Shown here piece by piece: positions 8,744 to 16,613 of a DNA stretch of 64,000 nucleotides. The number at the start of each line of letters is the position of its first letter. The stretch's first letter is position 1. This stretch comes from Lacisediminihabitans sp040549465 (GTDB taxonomy: Bacteria; Actinomycetota; Actinomycetes; Actinomycetales; Microbacteriaceae): contig NZ_JBEPTL010000017.1 of assembly GCF_040549465.1 (NCBI RefSeq), forward strand, positions 21,812-85,811, read 5' to 3'. Below the pieces are notes generated by a model, which saw nothing but the letters and a program-made list of their open reading frames with translations, ran no database searches and was not told the origin of the DNA. A program made the position numbers and the translations under genes.

Positions 8744-9457
8744 ATGACGGACGCGCGCAAGAGACGGGTTCTGCTCAAGCTTTCCGGTGAATCCTTCGGG
8801 GGAGGCTCGCTCGGCGTTAATCCGGACGTAGTCAGCGCGCTCGCCAAAGAGATCGCCCTCGCCGCGAAGGATGTCGAAATCGCGATCGTCGTCGGCGGTG
8901 GCAACTTCTTCCGCGGGGCAGAGCTCAGCCAGCGCGGCATGGACCGCGGGCGGGCGGACTACATGGGGATGCTCGGCACCGTCATGAACGCCCTAGCGCT
9001 GCAGGACTTCCTCGAGCAGGCAGGCGCGGCAACCAGGGTGCAGTCCGCTATCTCTATGACCCAGGTGGCCGAGCCGTACATCCCTCGCCGCGCAGAGCGT
9101 CACCTCGAGAAGGGTCGCGTCGTCATCTTCGGTGCGGGCGCAGGCCTTCCGTATTTCTCGACAGATACCGTCGCAGCCCAGCGCGCTCTCGAGATCGGAG
9201 CGGACGTCGTACTACTGGCGAAGAACGGCGTTGACGGCGTCTACGATGACGACCCGCGCAAGAACGCTCAAGCCCAGAAACTCGAGCGCCTCACCTACCA
9301 GGACGCTCTCGTGCGGGGCTTGAAGGTTGTCGACTCGACGGCCTTCAGCCTCTGCATGGACAACGGGATGCCCATGGTCGTCTTCGGTATGGAGCCGGGC
9401 GGCAACGTCACGGCCGCCATTCGCGGCGACCGCATCGGCACTCTCGTCTCGAACTGA
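8744..9457 (+). CDS. pyrH: UMP kinase
   Basis: A 237-residue bacterial UMP kinase of the amino-acid kinase fold: RRVLLKLSGESFGG at the N terminus, VVGGGNFFRG phosphate-binding loop, DYMGMLGTVMNALALQDFLE and ENGV-like AKNGVDGVYDDDP. It phosphorylates UMP to UDP in pyrimidine nucleotide synthesis and is normally allosterically controlled by GTP and UTP. Strong Shine-Dalgarno AAGGAGAG upstream of the ATG. The frr gene follows 42 bases later and cdsA abuts frr, the conserved pyrH-frr-cdsA order. Confidence 0.97.
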   Translation: MTDARKRRVLLKLSGESFGGGSLGVNPDVVSALAKEIALAAKDVEIAIVVGGGNFFRGAELSQRGMDRGRADYMGMLGTVMNALALQDFLEQAGAATRVQSAISMTQVAEPYIPRRAERHLEKGRVVIFGAGAGLPYFSTDTVAAQRALEIGADVVLLAKNGVDGVYDDDPRKNAQAQKLERLTYQDALVRGLKVVDSTAFSLCMDNGMPMVVFGMEPGGNVTAAIRGDRIGTLVSN

Positions 9458-9499
9458 TCAGTAAACTCAAGTAGTCCCACTCTCTCGAAGGAGACCCAC

Positions 9500-10051
9500 G
9501 TGATTTCCGATGTCCTGGCCGAGGCCAAAGACAAGATGCACAAATCAGTTGAAGCGGCGAAAGACGAGTTCAGCAACGTGCGCACAGGCCGGGCCAACCC
9601 GGCACTGTTCCAGAAGATACTGGTCGACTACTACGGCACTCCGACTCCTCTCGGCCAGCTTGCCGGCATGAACAATCCAGAGGCCCGCACGCTCGTTATC
9701 ACTCCCTACGACAAGGGTGCGCTCAAAGAGATCGAGCGCGCGATCGTCAACGCGCCGAACCTCGGAGCGAACGTCGGCAACGACGGCATCCTCATCCGCG
9801 CCACGCTGCCGGAGTTGACTGAGGAGCGCCGTAAGGAGTTCGTGAAGATCGTGCGCGCCAAGGGCGAGGATGCCAAGATCTCGATCCGCAACATCCGTCG
9901 TAAGGCGAAAGACGACCTCGACGCCCTCACAGAGGTCGGCGACGATGAGATCGCCCGCGGGGAGAAAGAACTCGAGGCAGTGACGAAGGCGCACATTGAT
10001 GCGATCGACGACGCTCTCAAGAAGAAGGAAGCCGAGCTGCTCGAGGTCTAG
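9500..10051 (+). CDS. frr: Ribosome recycling factor
   Basis: A 183-residue protein with the RRF tRNA-mimic architecture: long-helix domain with KMHKSVEAAKDEFSNVRTGRANPALF, the beta domain (YYGTPTPLGQLAGM, ITPYDKGALKEIERAI) and the C-terminal helix with EERRKEFVKIVRAKGEDAKISIRNIRR. With EF-G it splits post-termination ribosomes. GTG start with GAAGGAG ribosome-binding site. Its stop codon is immediately followed by the cdsA ATG with no spacer, implying translational coupling. Confidence 0.97.
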   Translation: MISDVLAEAKDKMHKSVEAAKDEFSNVRTGRANPALFQKILVDYYGTPTPLGQLAGMNNPEARTLVITPYDKGALKEIERAIVNAPNLGANVGNDGILIRATLPELTEERRKEFVKIVRAKGEDAKISIRNIRRKAKDDLDALTEVGDDEIARGEKELEAVTKAHIDAIDDALKKKEAELLEV

Positions 10052-11047
10052 ATGACTGACGCTCCCGAGGGTCCGCCTCCCGTCGCCGCCAAGCGACGTG
10101 GTCTTTTCACTCGCGCGAAGCGCGAAGAGTTCGAGGCACGCACGCATGCCTTCGAGGAGGACTTCAGGGCGCAGGTCGCCGCGACCAGGGCTCAGATCGA
10201 CGCCACCAACGTCAAGATCGAGGCGCGCACGGGACGCAACCTGCCGCTTGCGATCCTTATCGGGTTGGCGCTCGGCCTCGCACTCATCGCCAGCCTGATC
10301 TTCGTCAAGGCGATCTTCATGATCTTCGCCGCGGTGCTGATCGGCTTCACGGCATTCGAGCTGGCGAGTGCCCTGCGTTTCGCGGGACGCGACGTTCCGC
10401 GCTGGCCGACGGTCATCGCGGGAATCGCGACGGTGCCCGCCGCGTTCTTCCTCGGAGACCAGGGCAAGTGGCTGGTGACCCTCGCGGGTATCCTCTTCGT
10501 CACCCTCTGGCGCGTCGCGGAGATCGCACGACCGAGGCACCGTACCTCGGCGCGCGACCTGTGGGCGGATATCGCGGCTGGCACGTTCATCCAGGTCTAT
10601 GTGCCATTCCTCGGCAGCTTTGCCGTGCTTCTCGCCGCCCAGGATGGCGGCGAGTGGTGGGCCCTGGCCTCCCTGGTCACCGTCGTGCTCGTGGATATCG
10701 GCGCCTATGCCTCGGGTCTTACGCTCGGTAAGCACCCGATGGCACCACGTATCAGCCCGAAGAAGACCTGGGAGGGTTTCGCCGGATCGGTCGTCGTGGC
10801 CATCATCGCCGGTGTGGTGCTCTCGATCTTCCTGCTGCACGAACCCTGGTGGTTCGGCCTCATCTTCGGCGTCGTGATGGTGCTCACCGCGACCGTCGGC
10901 GACCTCACGGAGTCGCTCATCAAGCGCGACCTCGGAATCAAAGACATCAGCACCTGGCTTCCTGGACACGGCGGCTTCCTCGATCGCCTCGACTCGATCC
11001 TTCCGAGTGCCGCAGTCGCCTACATCCTGTTCCTGATCTTCAGTTAG
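10052..11047 (+). CDS. cdsA: Phosphatidate cytidylyltransferase
   Basis: A 331-residue polytopic membrane protein with several hydrophobic helices from residue about 65 onward and the CDP-diglyceride synthetase signature ESLIKRDLGIKDISTWLPGH near the C terminus (S-x-x-K-R-x4-K-D-x6-P-G-H-G-G). It makes CDP-diacylglycerol from phosphatidate and CTP, the precursor of phosphatidylglycerol, cardiolipin and phosphatidylinositol. About 60 residues at the N terminus are soluble and charged, longer than in Escherichia coli but common in actinobacteria. Its ATG directly follows the frr stop. Confidence 0.95.
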   Translation: MTDAPEGPPPVAAKRRGLFTRAKREEFEARTHAFEEDFRAQVAATRAQIDATNVKIEARTGRNLPLAILIGLALGLALIASLIFVKAIFMIFAAVLIGFTAFELASALRFAGRDVPRWPTVIAGIATVPAAFFLGDQGKWLVTLAGILFVTLWRVAEIARPRHRTSARDLWADIAAGTFIQVYVPFLGSFAVLLAAQDGGEWWALASLVTVVLVDIGAYASGLTLGKHPMAPRISPKKTWEGFAGSVVVAIIAGVVLSIFLLHEPWWFGLIFGVVMVLTATVGDLTESLIKRDLGIKDISTWLPGHGGFLDRLDSILPSAAVAYILFLIFS

Positions 11048-11111
11048 GCCGAGCCGCGGCGTGCTCGGCGTGCTCGGCGTGCTCCACGGGCGCGTAGGGC
11101 ACAATAGACGC

Positions 11112-11663
11112 GTGAGCACAACGTTTCCCCGCACCCGAAACTCGCGCAAGGGCTATAGCGTCGAGCAGGTCGAAGACTTCCTCGAGGATGCACGCCGCGC
11201 GTACTCCGCCGACCCCGGCGCGCCGACCGTCGTGAACGCCGCCAGCATCCGCCAGATGGCGTTCGCCATGCAGAAGGGCGGTTACTCCTCAGTACATGTC
11301 GACGCGGCCCTCGAGCGGCTCGAGGATGCTTTCGCCACCCGTGAGCGCGAACGCGCGATCCAGGACAGGGGCGACGAGGCCTGGTACTCCGAGGCTCGCA
11401 CGATCGCCCAGGAGATCCTCGACCGTCTGGCGCGACCGGAGGGCCACCGTTTCGATAGGGTCACCGGCCTCAGCAACGGATACCGCCGTAAAGACGTCGA
11501 CGCCTTCGCGAATCGTCTCGTCAAGTACTTCCAGGACGGTCAGCCGATGAGCGTCGAAGATGTTCGAACCGTCGCGTTCCGTCCGAAGAAGGGCGGCTAT
11601 CGCGAAGCACAGGTCGACCTGCTCCTGGACTCCGTGGTCAACGTCATGCTGGCTGTTCGCTGA
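11112..11663 (+). CDS. DivIVA-domain-repeat protein
   Basis: A 183-residue cytoplasmic protein made of two similar halves. Each half has a DivIVA-like motif pair: FPRTRNSRKGYSVEQVEDFL with AFAMQKGGYSSVHVDAALER, then FDRVTGLSNGYRRKDVDAFA with AFRPKKGGYREAQVDLLLDS. The F-x-x-x-x-x-G-Y-x-x-x-x-V-D-x-F/L pattern is the membrane-binding N-terminal motif of DivIVA/Wag31, but no long coiled coil follows. It may act as a polar or septal scaffold element; this is inference. The GTG at 11112 lies six bases after CACAAT (11100-11105), fitting a leaderless mRNA, and is preferred over an ATG 51 bases upstream in low-complexity sequence. Confidence 0.82.
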   Translation: MSTTFPRTRNSRKGYSVEQVEDFLEDARRAYSADPGAPTVVNAASIRQMAFAMQKGGYSSVHVDAALERLEDAFATRERERAIQDRGDEAWYSEARTIAQEILDRLARPEGHRFDRVTGLSNGYRRKDVDAFANRLVKYFQDGQPMSVEDVRTVAFRPKKGGYREAQVDLLLDSVVNVMLAVR

Positions 11664-11665
11664 GC

Positions 11666-11681
11666 GCCCGACGGGCTTTTT
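11666..11681 (+). terminator. Short terminator-like hairpin
   Basis: GCCC at 11666-11669 pairs with GGGC at 11673-11676, followed by TTTTT at 11677-11681, three bases after the DivIVA-repeat gene stop. The stem is short, so termination may be weak. Confidence 0.5.
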
Positions 11682-11710
11682 CATCCCATCTGGGCTAAAG
11701 TTTTATTCCT

Positions 11711-12346
11711 ATGGGCAGGCGTGCGAGATATCTATCGCCCCAGGCCGCGATCAGCGGAGTTGGGGTCAGGCCGATCCAGCACCGCACTCGTAGTCGTCGC
11801 GTTCTTCCCCTACTCGCTTTCACGGCGGCTATGGCATCGCTGTTCGTGCTGGCGTTCACGCCGTACCAGGCCTTCACTGCCAAGGCCTCTACCCCGGTGA
11901 GCGTCGTCAAGGGCGACATCCAGAGTCTCAAGGTCGCCGGAGAATTCAGCACCGCTGTGGTTCGCGACGACTACAAGGTAACTCCGAAGCCCATCGTTGT
12001 CGTTGCTCCTCGAATCGTTACCGCTGCCGCTGTCGGCATCCCCGACCCAGGCACAGCCCAGGCCATCGGCTACGAACTAGTCCATGCCAGGGGTTGGGGC
12101 GACGACCAGTTCGCCTGCCTCGTCTCCCTCTTCAATCGAGAGTCGCACTGGAACGTCTATGCGGCCAATCCAAGCGGTGCCTACGGCATCCCTCAGGCGC
12201 TTCCCGGCTCCAAGATGGCTTCGGTCGGCGCCGACTGGCAGACCAACCCGCGCACCCAGATCACCTGGGGTCTCAACTACATTCAGGGTCGCTATCTGAC
12301 CCCCTGTGGTGCCTGGGGGCATAGTCAGTCGTCGGGTTGGTACTGA
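11711..12346 (+). CDS. Lytic transglycosylase-like exported protein
   Basis: A 211-residue protein with a basic N terminus and a hydrophobic export segment (RVLPLLAFTAAMASLFVLAF), a low-complexity linker, and a C-terminal domain of about 90 residues: GWGDDQFACLVSLFNRESHW, then NPSGAYGIPQALPGSKM and QITWGLNYIQGRY. The E of NRESHW and the GAYGIPQ block are the hallmark of SLT/RPF-like lysozyme folds. It should cleave glycan strands of peptidoglycan outside the membrane. The C terminus ends soon after the motif (GHSQSSGWY), which is usual for this actinobacterial type. A TAAAGT box at 11696-11701 may be the promoter -10. Confidence 0.87.
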   Translation: MGRRARYLSPQAAISGVGVRPIQHRTRSRRVLPLLAFTAAMASLFVLAFTPYQAFTAKASTPVSVVKGDIQSLKVAGEFSTAVVRDDYKVTPKPIVVVAPRIVTAAAVGIPDPGTAQAIGYELVHARGWGDDQFACLVSLFNRESHWNVYAANPSGAYGIPQALPGSKMASVGADWQTNPRTQITWGLNYIQGRYLTPCGAWGHSQSSGWY

Positions 12347-12348
12347 CA

Positions 12349-12368
12349 CCTCTCCTTAACCGGAGAGG
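12349..12368. terminator. Perfect 7-bp hairpin downstream of the transglycosylase gene
   Basis: CCTCTCC at 12349-12355 and GGAGAGG at 12362-12368 flank a six-base loop, three bases after the gene stop. There is no T-tract, so it may be a weak or factor-dependent terminator or an mRNA 3' end stabiliser. Confidence 0.5.
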
Positions 12369-12448
12369 CGGAACCCCGAGTTCGCGTGAAATGGTGATGT
12401 TTTCGGAGGAATGAATCATCTCTCGGCGCGACCTCTTAGAGTTAACAG

Positions 12449-12748
12449 ATGCCCAGATCGAATCGTCCGCGCGGCCGGGCGGGCGGTGAACCCGATGACG
12501 AGGAATTCGATCTCTCACGAGTGCTCTACGGCAGCCTGCGTAGCGAGTCCAAGCGCAACGGACGGTGGAACGTACAACCGGTCTCGGCAGTGTCGGCAGC
12601 GAAGTTCTACACCTGTCCCGGATGCGGCCTCGAGATCAGCCCTGGCACGTCGCACCTCGTCGCGTGGCGGGCTGACGGCCTCATGGGTGAAGCGGAAGAC
12701 CTCGCCGCGCGACGACACTGGCACTCACACTGCTGGAAGATCACCTAG
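12449..12748 (+). CDS. Small zinc-ribbon-like protein of unknown function
   Basis: A 99-residue soluble protein with an unstructured, basic and acidic N-terminal third and a C-terminal module FYTCPGCGLEISPGTSHL followed by HWHSHCWKI. The C-x2-C plus H-x-H-x-H-C arrangement can bind one zinc ion. I do not recognise a functional family; homologues in Microbacteriaceae are usually called hypothetical or ATP/GTP-binding protein without support. A TAGAGT box at 12437-12442 lies six bases from the ATG, suggesting a leaderless mRNA. The alpha/beta hydrolase gene follows five bases after the stop. Confidence 0.75.
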   Translation: MPRSNRPRGRAGGEPDDEEFDLSRVLYGSLRSESKRNGRWNVQPVSAVSAAKFYTCPGCGLEISPGTSHLVAWRADGLMGEAEDLAARRHWHSHCWKIT

Positions 12749-12753
12749 TTCCG

Positions 12754-13500
12754 ATGGAGGCAGGCAAGCAGATGGAGGCCACAGGGCAGATGGAGATCAG
12801 GGGCGGCGTGGAGCTTCCGGCTCGGCGCGAAGATATCGAGCTGCACACCAGTGATGGGCTGACCCTGGTCGGGGAACTCTCCCTGCCCGTCGACCACGAG
12901 CCGGTGGCGACGATCGTGGCATTGCACCCGCTGCCAACCAGTGGCGGTTTCATGGATTCACACATCATCCGCAAGGCCGCAGCGCGGCTGCCAGCTCTGG
13001 CGGACATCGCGGTCCTGCGCTTCAACTTTCGCGGGGTGTCCTCGCCACGAGGAACGTCGGAGGGCTCCTTCGGCGGAGGCGTCGATGAGCAATACGATCT
13101 CGCGGCTGCAATGGACTTCGTCGGCGAACGTGGGCTACCACATCCGTGGTTGCTCGGCTGGTCGTTCGGCACCGAGGTCGCCGTCAAGTTCGGGCTGACG
13201 CATCCGATCGATGGCGCGATCCTGCTCTCTCCTCCGCTCCGTCGGGCGACGGATGCCGAACTCGCGGCCTGGGCGGCAAGCGGCAACCGCCTGGTCGCCA
13301 TCATTCCCGAGTTCGACGACTATCTGCGTCCGGCGGAAGCGGCTGAGCGCTTCGCCGTCGTGCCGGAGACGGAGCTCGTGGCCGTCGAAGGCGGAAAGCA
13401 TCTGTGGGTGGGGGAGAACCAGACACGTCGCGTGCTGAGCGAGATCGTGCTGCGGCTCAACCCGTCTGCCCTGCCGCTCCCGGAGACCTTCGAGGGCTAG
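12754..13500 (+). CDS. Alpha/beta hydrolase
   Basis: A 248-residue hydrolase. Motifs are ALHPLPTSGG (oxyanion region), FNFRGVSSPRGTSEG, the nucleophile elbow GWSFGTE (Ser in G-x-S-x-G), and a late His in GGKHLW. This resembles the KANL3/Tex30 and CocE/dienelactone-hydrolase-like small esterases without a secretion signal. Substrate unknown. In-frame ATGs at 12754, 12772 and 12790 are all possible; GGAGGC at 12756-12761 would best serve 12772. The stop overlaps that of the convergent AI-2E transporter gene by four bases. Confidence 0.8.
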   Translation: MEAGKQMEATGQMEIRGGVELPARREDIELHTSDGLTLVGELSLPVDHEPVATIVALHPLPTSGGFMDSHIIRKAAARLPALADIAVLRFNFRGVSSPRGTSEGSFGGGVDEQYDLAAAMDFVGERGLPHPWLLGWSFGTEVAVKFGLTHPIDGAILLSPPLRRATDAELAAWAASGNRLVAIIPEFDDYLRPAEAAERFAVVPETELVAVEGGKHLWVGENQTRRVLSEIVLRLNPSALPLPETFEG

Positions 13501-14549
13501 AGCTCGTTCTGCCTCGGTACGACCACCTGGTCGATGATGAGCAGCACCGATGCCGCCACCGGGATCGCGATGAGAGCACCGAGGATGCCGAGCAGCGCAC
13601 CACCGGCGAGAGCGGCGATCACGACGATCGCGCCCGGCACCTTCACCGCTCGTGTCATCACCCGCGGGTTGATGATGTATGCCTCGACCTGCATGTAGAC
13701 GATGTAGTAGATGGCCACCCAGAGGGCAACGCCCGGGCCGCTGAGCAACAGCGTGCTCAGTGTGATCAGTATGCTGCCGGACAGGGTTCCCACCAGGGGC
13801 ACCAGCGCGAAGAGAAAGGCGATGAAGGCGAACAGTGCGGGATATTTCGCGCCGAAGTTGGTCATGATCGACAGGAAGATCAGGCTGAAGACGCCGTTCG
13901 CCAGGGCGATGGTCGCTTGCCCAACCACATAGCGGCCGACCGAGGCTGTCACCTGCTCAGCGATGTCGGAGAACCTGGCGCGCTTCGACGCTGGTACCAA
14001 GCGGTACAGACCGCGCTTCATGGTGGAGAGTGATGCGACGAAGTACAGGGTGAGGATCAGGATGATGACGAGCCCCGCCACACCGCTGGCGATACCGAGG
14101 CCGACGGTGAAGATCCCGCCGCCGATCGTCGCCAGGTTGTCCTTCAGCCAGTTGCCGGAGTTGGTGATGAGTTCCTGAAGGTTTATCCAGTCTGGAAGGT
14201 TCTTCTGGGTATCCGCGATCCAGGTGTATTGATTGATCACCGTGATGAATCCTGGCAGGCTGGAGATGAGATTGTTTACCTGGTCGACAATCACCGGAAC
14301 GACAGCGAAAACCAGGCCCGCGAACACGGCGAGGATGCCGACCAGGACTGTGAGAATGGCCGCCCAACGTGGGAATCTGTGCTTCTCCAGCCATGACACC
14401 GCAGGGTCGATGCCGAGCGCGATGAAAAGCGCTGCGCCGATGTAGGTGATGATCGTCTGCAGGGTGATGATCGCACCGCCGATGGCGATCGCCACCAGCA
14501 CACCCAGCCCGCCGAGGAGTCCGAGTCGGAAAGCGTTCTGGATCTTCAC
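13497..14549 (-). CDS. AI-2E family transporter (TerC/TqsA/PerM-type permease)
   Basis: A 350-residue polytopic membrane protein. N-terminal helices (LGLLGGLGVLVAIAIGGAII, YIGAALFIALGIDPAVSWLE), a central soluble stretch with NNLISSLPGFITVINQYTW, and C-terminal helices including FAFIAFLFALVPLVGTLSGS and the family-typical YIINPRVM. Members export autoinducer-2 in some proteobacteria or act as Na+/H+-type or unknown permeases, so the substrate is not assignable. It is in the same orientation as the coiled-coil gene upstream (21-base gap to that gene's stop) and may be cotranscribed with it. Confidence 0.88.
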   Translation of the reverse strand: MKIQNAFRLGLLGGLGVLVAIAIGGAIITLQTIITYIGAALFIALGIDPAVSWLEKHRFPRWAAILTVLVGILAVFAGLVFAVVPVIVDQVNNLISSLPGFITVINQYTWIADTQKNLPDWINLQELITNSGNWLKDNLATIGGGIFTVGLGIASGVAGLVIILILTLYFVASLSTMKRGLYRLVPASKRARFSDIAEQVTASVGRYVVGQATIALANGVFSLIFLSIMTNFGAKYPALFAFIAFLFALVPLVGTLSGSILITLSTLLLSGPGVALWVAIYYIVYMQVEAYIINPRVMTRAVKVPGAIVVIAALAGGALLGILGALIAIPVAASVLLIIDQVVVPRQNEL

Positions 14550-14570
14550 TGCGACTCCCGGATACCGATG

Positions 14571-16292
14571 CTACTTATCTGTAGTGACCTTCTCTGCCTG
14601 TGACAGTACAGTCCGAAGGCTTTCGAAGTAACCGGCCACAGCCTCGCGTTCAATCCTAATTTGGGAGAGCCGGTCTTCGGCGTCCGACACGAGCTTGGCC
14701 GTGCGCTTCTCGCCGTCCTTGACCAGTGCCTTGGCTCTCGCTTCGGCAGTCTTGAGAATTTCGGCTGCCTCCTTGCCGGCCTTCTCCCGCGCCGTCTTTG
14801 CCTCGATACGTGCTTCGCCTTCGACGGTTTCAGCCTCGGCGCGCTTCTCGTTGGCATTGCGCGTCGTCTCGGCGAGTTGGGCCTGAGCTTCGTCCAGATA
14901 TTTCTGCGTCTGGGCGACGGCCTCCTGGTGCTTGGAGAGGAATTCCTTCTCTGCCTCGTCGCGGCGGGCTTTCAGCTCCACATCCAGGTCGTTGCGCGCC
15001 TGCTCGGCGTCGAGTCCGATGCGGGTACGGGTCTCGGCGACGTCGTGAGCAAGCTGGGACAGCCTCTGTTCGGATTCGCGGGTGACCTCCGCCTGTCGCT
15101 GTTCGATCTCGCGGGCGAGGTTGGTGCGCTGCTGCTCGACGTCGTGGGCCAGGCTGGCGCGGGCGGAGGTGATCTCGGCATCCAGGATGGACCGGGCCTC
15201 TGTGGTTTCCTGGGCCAGTTCGGTGCGCGCACGCTTCATGTCGAGCGCCAGCTTGGCATTAGCTGACTTCATCTCCTGCTCGAGAAGCGCGCGTGACGAG
15301 ACGGTGTCCTGTTCAAGCTGGGTGCGGGCGGCGGTGATCTCCTGGTCGAGAGCGGCACGCTCGGCTGCGGCCTCGACCTCGAGAGTCGCACGGGTCGTCG
15401 CGGCTTCCTCCTCGAGGCTGGCGTGTGCCTCTGACGTCTCGTGGTCGAGCCTGGTGCGGGTCTCCTCCACCTCACGGGCCAGAGCCGCGCGCTGGGCTTC
15501 CGTGCTCTGCGCAAGCTCGGTACGGGCTTCCTCGATGTCGCGAGCGAGGTCGGTGCGCTGCTGCTCTGTTTCGCGCGCCAGATCGCCCCACTGCTTCTCG
15601 TTCTCACTGGTGAACTCGGCACGACCCTGCTCGGTCTCACGCGCCAACGCGGCCGCTGCGTCGCGGGCTTCGCCCGCCTCACGGCTTGCGACGGCCCTGA
15701 CCTCCGCGGATTCGCGCTCGGCCTCGGCCCGAACGGCCGCTGCCTCCCGCTTGGCTGTGGTGCGAGCCTCTGCCGCCTCGGTGGCGACCGCGCCACGGAT
15801 GGCGGCGGCCTCGCGCAGGGCGTCCTGGGTAATCACCTCTGCCTGTTCCCTGGTGCGCTCGATTAGCTCAACCGCCTCGACGTTCGCGGTGTCGAGGATG
15901 CCTTCCGCCCTGGCATTGGCCTCGGCTGTGATGCGCTCGCCGTTCTCCATCGACTCCACGCGCAGGCGATTGACCTCCGCCTGGACGCCGCTGCGCAGCT
16001 TCTCCGCATCGATGTCGGCCTGGCTGATCAGTCGGGTGGACTGTTCCTCGGCTACACGCAGAGTGTTCTCGAGCTTGGTGCCGAGTCCGCTGTAGGTGGG
16101 GCTGCCGGTCTCCTCGATCTCTGCCTGCAGGTCTTGGACGGTGGCGCTGAGGCGCTTGACATCTTTGGCCGCATCCGCCTTGTCGTGGTTGGCTTTGATC
16201 AGTTCGCGGCGGAGATCCTGGATCGCACTATCGACCTCTTCGCGGTTGTAACCGCGCATGGCAGTGCTGAAAGTTTCGTCGTCAGTGGCCAC
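14571..16292 (-). CDS. Long coiled-coil protein with DivIVA-like head and 21 hendecad repeats
   Basis: A 573-residue, almost fully helical protein. The GTG at 16292 is preceded by a GAGGAG ribosome-binding site; an upstream ATG at 16328 would add 12 residues. The N terminus (FSTAMRGYNREEVDSAIQDL) matches the DivIVA-type G-Y-x-x-x-x-V-D motif. Residues 216-446 consist of 21 consecutive 11-residue units in perfect register, each starting with Leu, Phe, Val or Ile (for example LARETEQQRTD, LARDIEEARTE, LAREVEETRTR). Shorter heptad-like Ala/Glu/Arg helices flank it. Length and composition recall Scy/FilP-type polar cytoskeletal proteins of actinobacteria. Cytoplasmic, no membrane segment. A structural role at poles or septum is inferred. 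Confidence 0.85.
   Translation of the reverse strand: MATDDETFSTAMRGYNREEVDSAIQDLRRELIKANHDKADAAKDVKRLSATVQDLQAEIEETGSPTYSGLGTKLENTLRVAEEQSTRLISQADIDAEKLRSGVQAEVNRLRVESMENGERITAEANARAEGILDTANVEAVELIERTREQAEVITQDALREAAAIRGAVATEAAEARTTAKREAAAVRAEAERESAEVRAVASREAGEARDAAAALARETEQGRAEFTSENEKQWGDLARETEQQRTDLARDIEEARTELAQSTEAQRAALAREVEETRTRLDHETSEAHASLEEEAATTRATLEVEAAAERAALDQEITAARTQLEQDTVSSRALLEQEMKSANAKLALDMKRARTELAQETTEARSILDAEITSARASLAHDVEQQRTNLAREIEQRQAEVTRESEQRLSQLAHDVAETRTRIGLDAEQARNDLDVELKARRDEAEKEFLSKHQEAVAQTQKYLDEAQAQLAETTRNANEKRAEAETVEGEARIEAKTAREKAGKEAAEILKTAEARAKALVKDGEKRTAKLVSDAEDRLSQIRIEREAVAGYFESLRTVLSQAEKVTTDK
14955..15647 (-). repeat. 33-bp periodic coding region (21 hendecads)
   Basis: This part of the coiled-coil gene encodes 21 units of 11 codons with no insertion or deletion breaking the register. 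Hydrophobic residues recur at unit position 1, Arg or Lys often near position 9, and Glu-rich pairs in the middle. DNA identity between units is partial, so this is an old amplification under protein-level selection rather than a recent tandem duplication. Confidence 0.85.
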
Positions 16293-16613
16293 GGTTTCTC
16301 CTCGTGAGTCATCGGCCGGCTTGTGCATCGGCAGTGCCGAACCATCCGAGTTTAGCCTGCGGTCGGGTATGCAATGGGCGTCGATTCCACGCGGTCGCGG
16401 TCAGCAGGTGCTGGTCACGCAGGTAATGGGGAGGCGGCTCTCAGGGTCGTTGCGGTAGTCTGGTATGTCTTTGCTGTTGCCACCAGGGGGCCTCCGGCCC
16501 CACACCCCTGACATCGCGCCCTAGCGCGAACCGTCGCAGCTGTTCCGGTAGCGCTGCGACACAGGGATAGCCGACCGCCGGTCGTGCATGGCAACACGAG
16601 AGGAGCAACCACC
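16293..16613. promoter_or_regulatory. Divergent intergenic region with tandem hairpins
   Basis: The gap between the leftward coiled-coil gene and the rightward membrane-protein gene is 321 bases. It contains TAGTCT at 16456-16461, a plausible -10 for the rightward gene, followed by stems GGGGCC/GGCCCC (16487-16501, 3-base loop) and GTCGCAGC/GCTGCGAC (16533-16540 with 16553-16560), and a ribosome-binding site GAGAGGAG before the GTG at 16614. The leader would be about 145 nt and structured. No coding sequence is seen. Confidence 0.4.

Noticed and set aside
7399..8940. 513-residue minus-strand open frame
   Set aside because: Antisense to rpsB, tsf and pyrH; composition of Ala/Ser runs reflects the reversed Ala/Glu-rich S2 tail.
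11058..11084. Three 9-bp repeats (cggcgtgct) between cdsA and the DivIVA-repeat gene
   Set aside because: Real but short and low-complexity in GC-rich DNA; no functional signal overlaps it.
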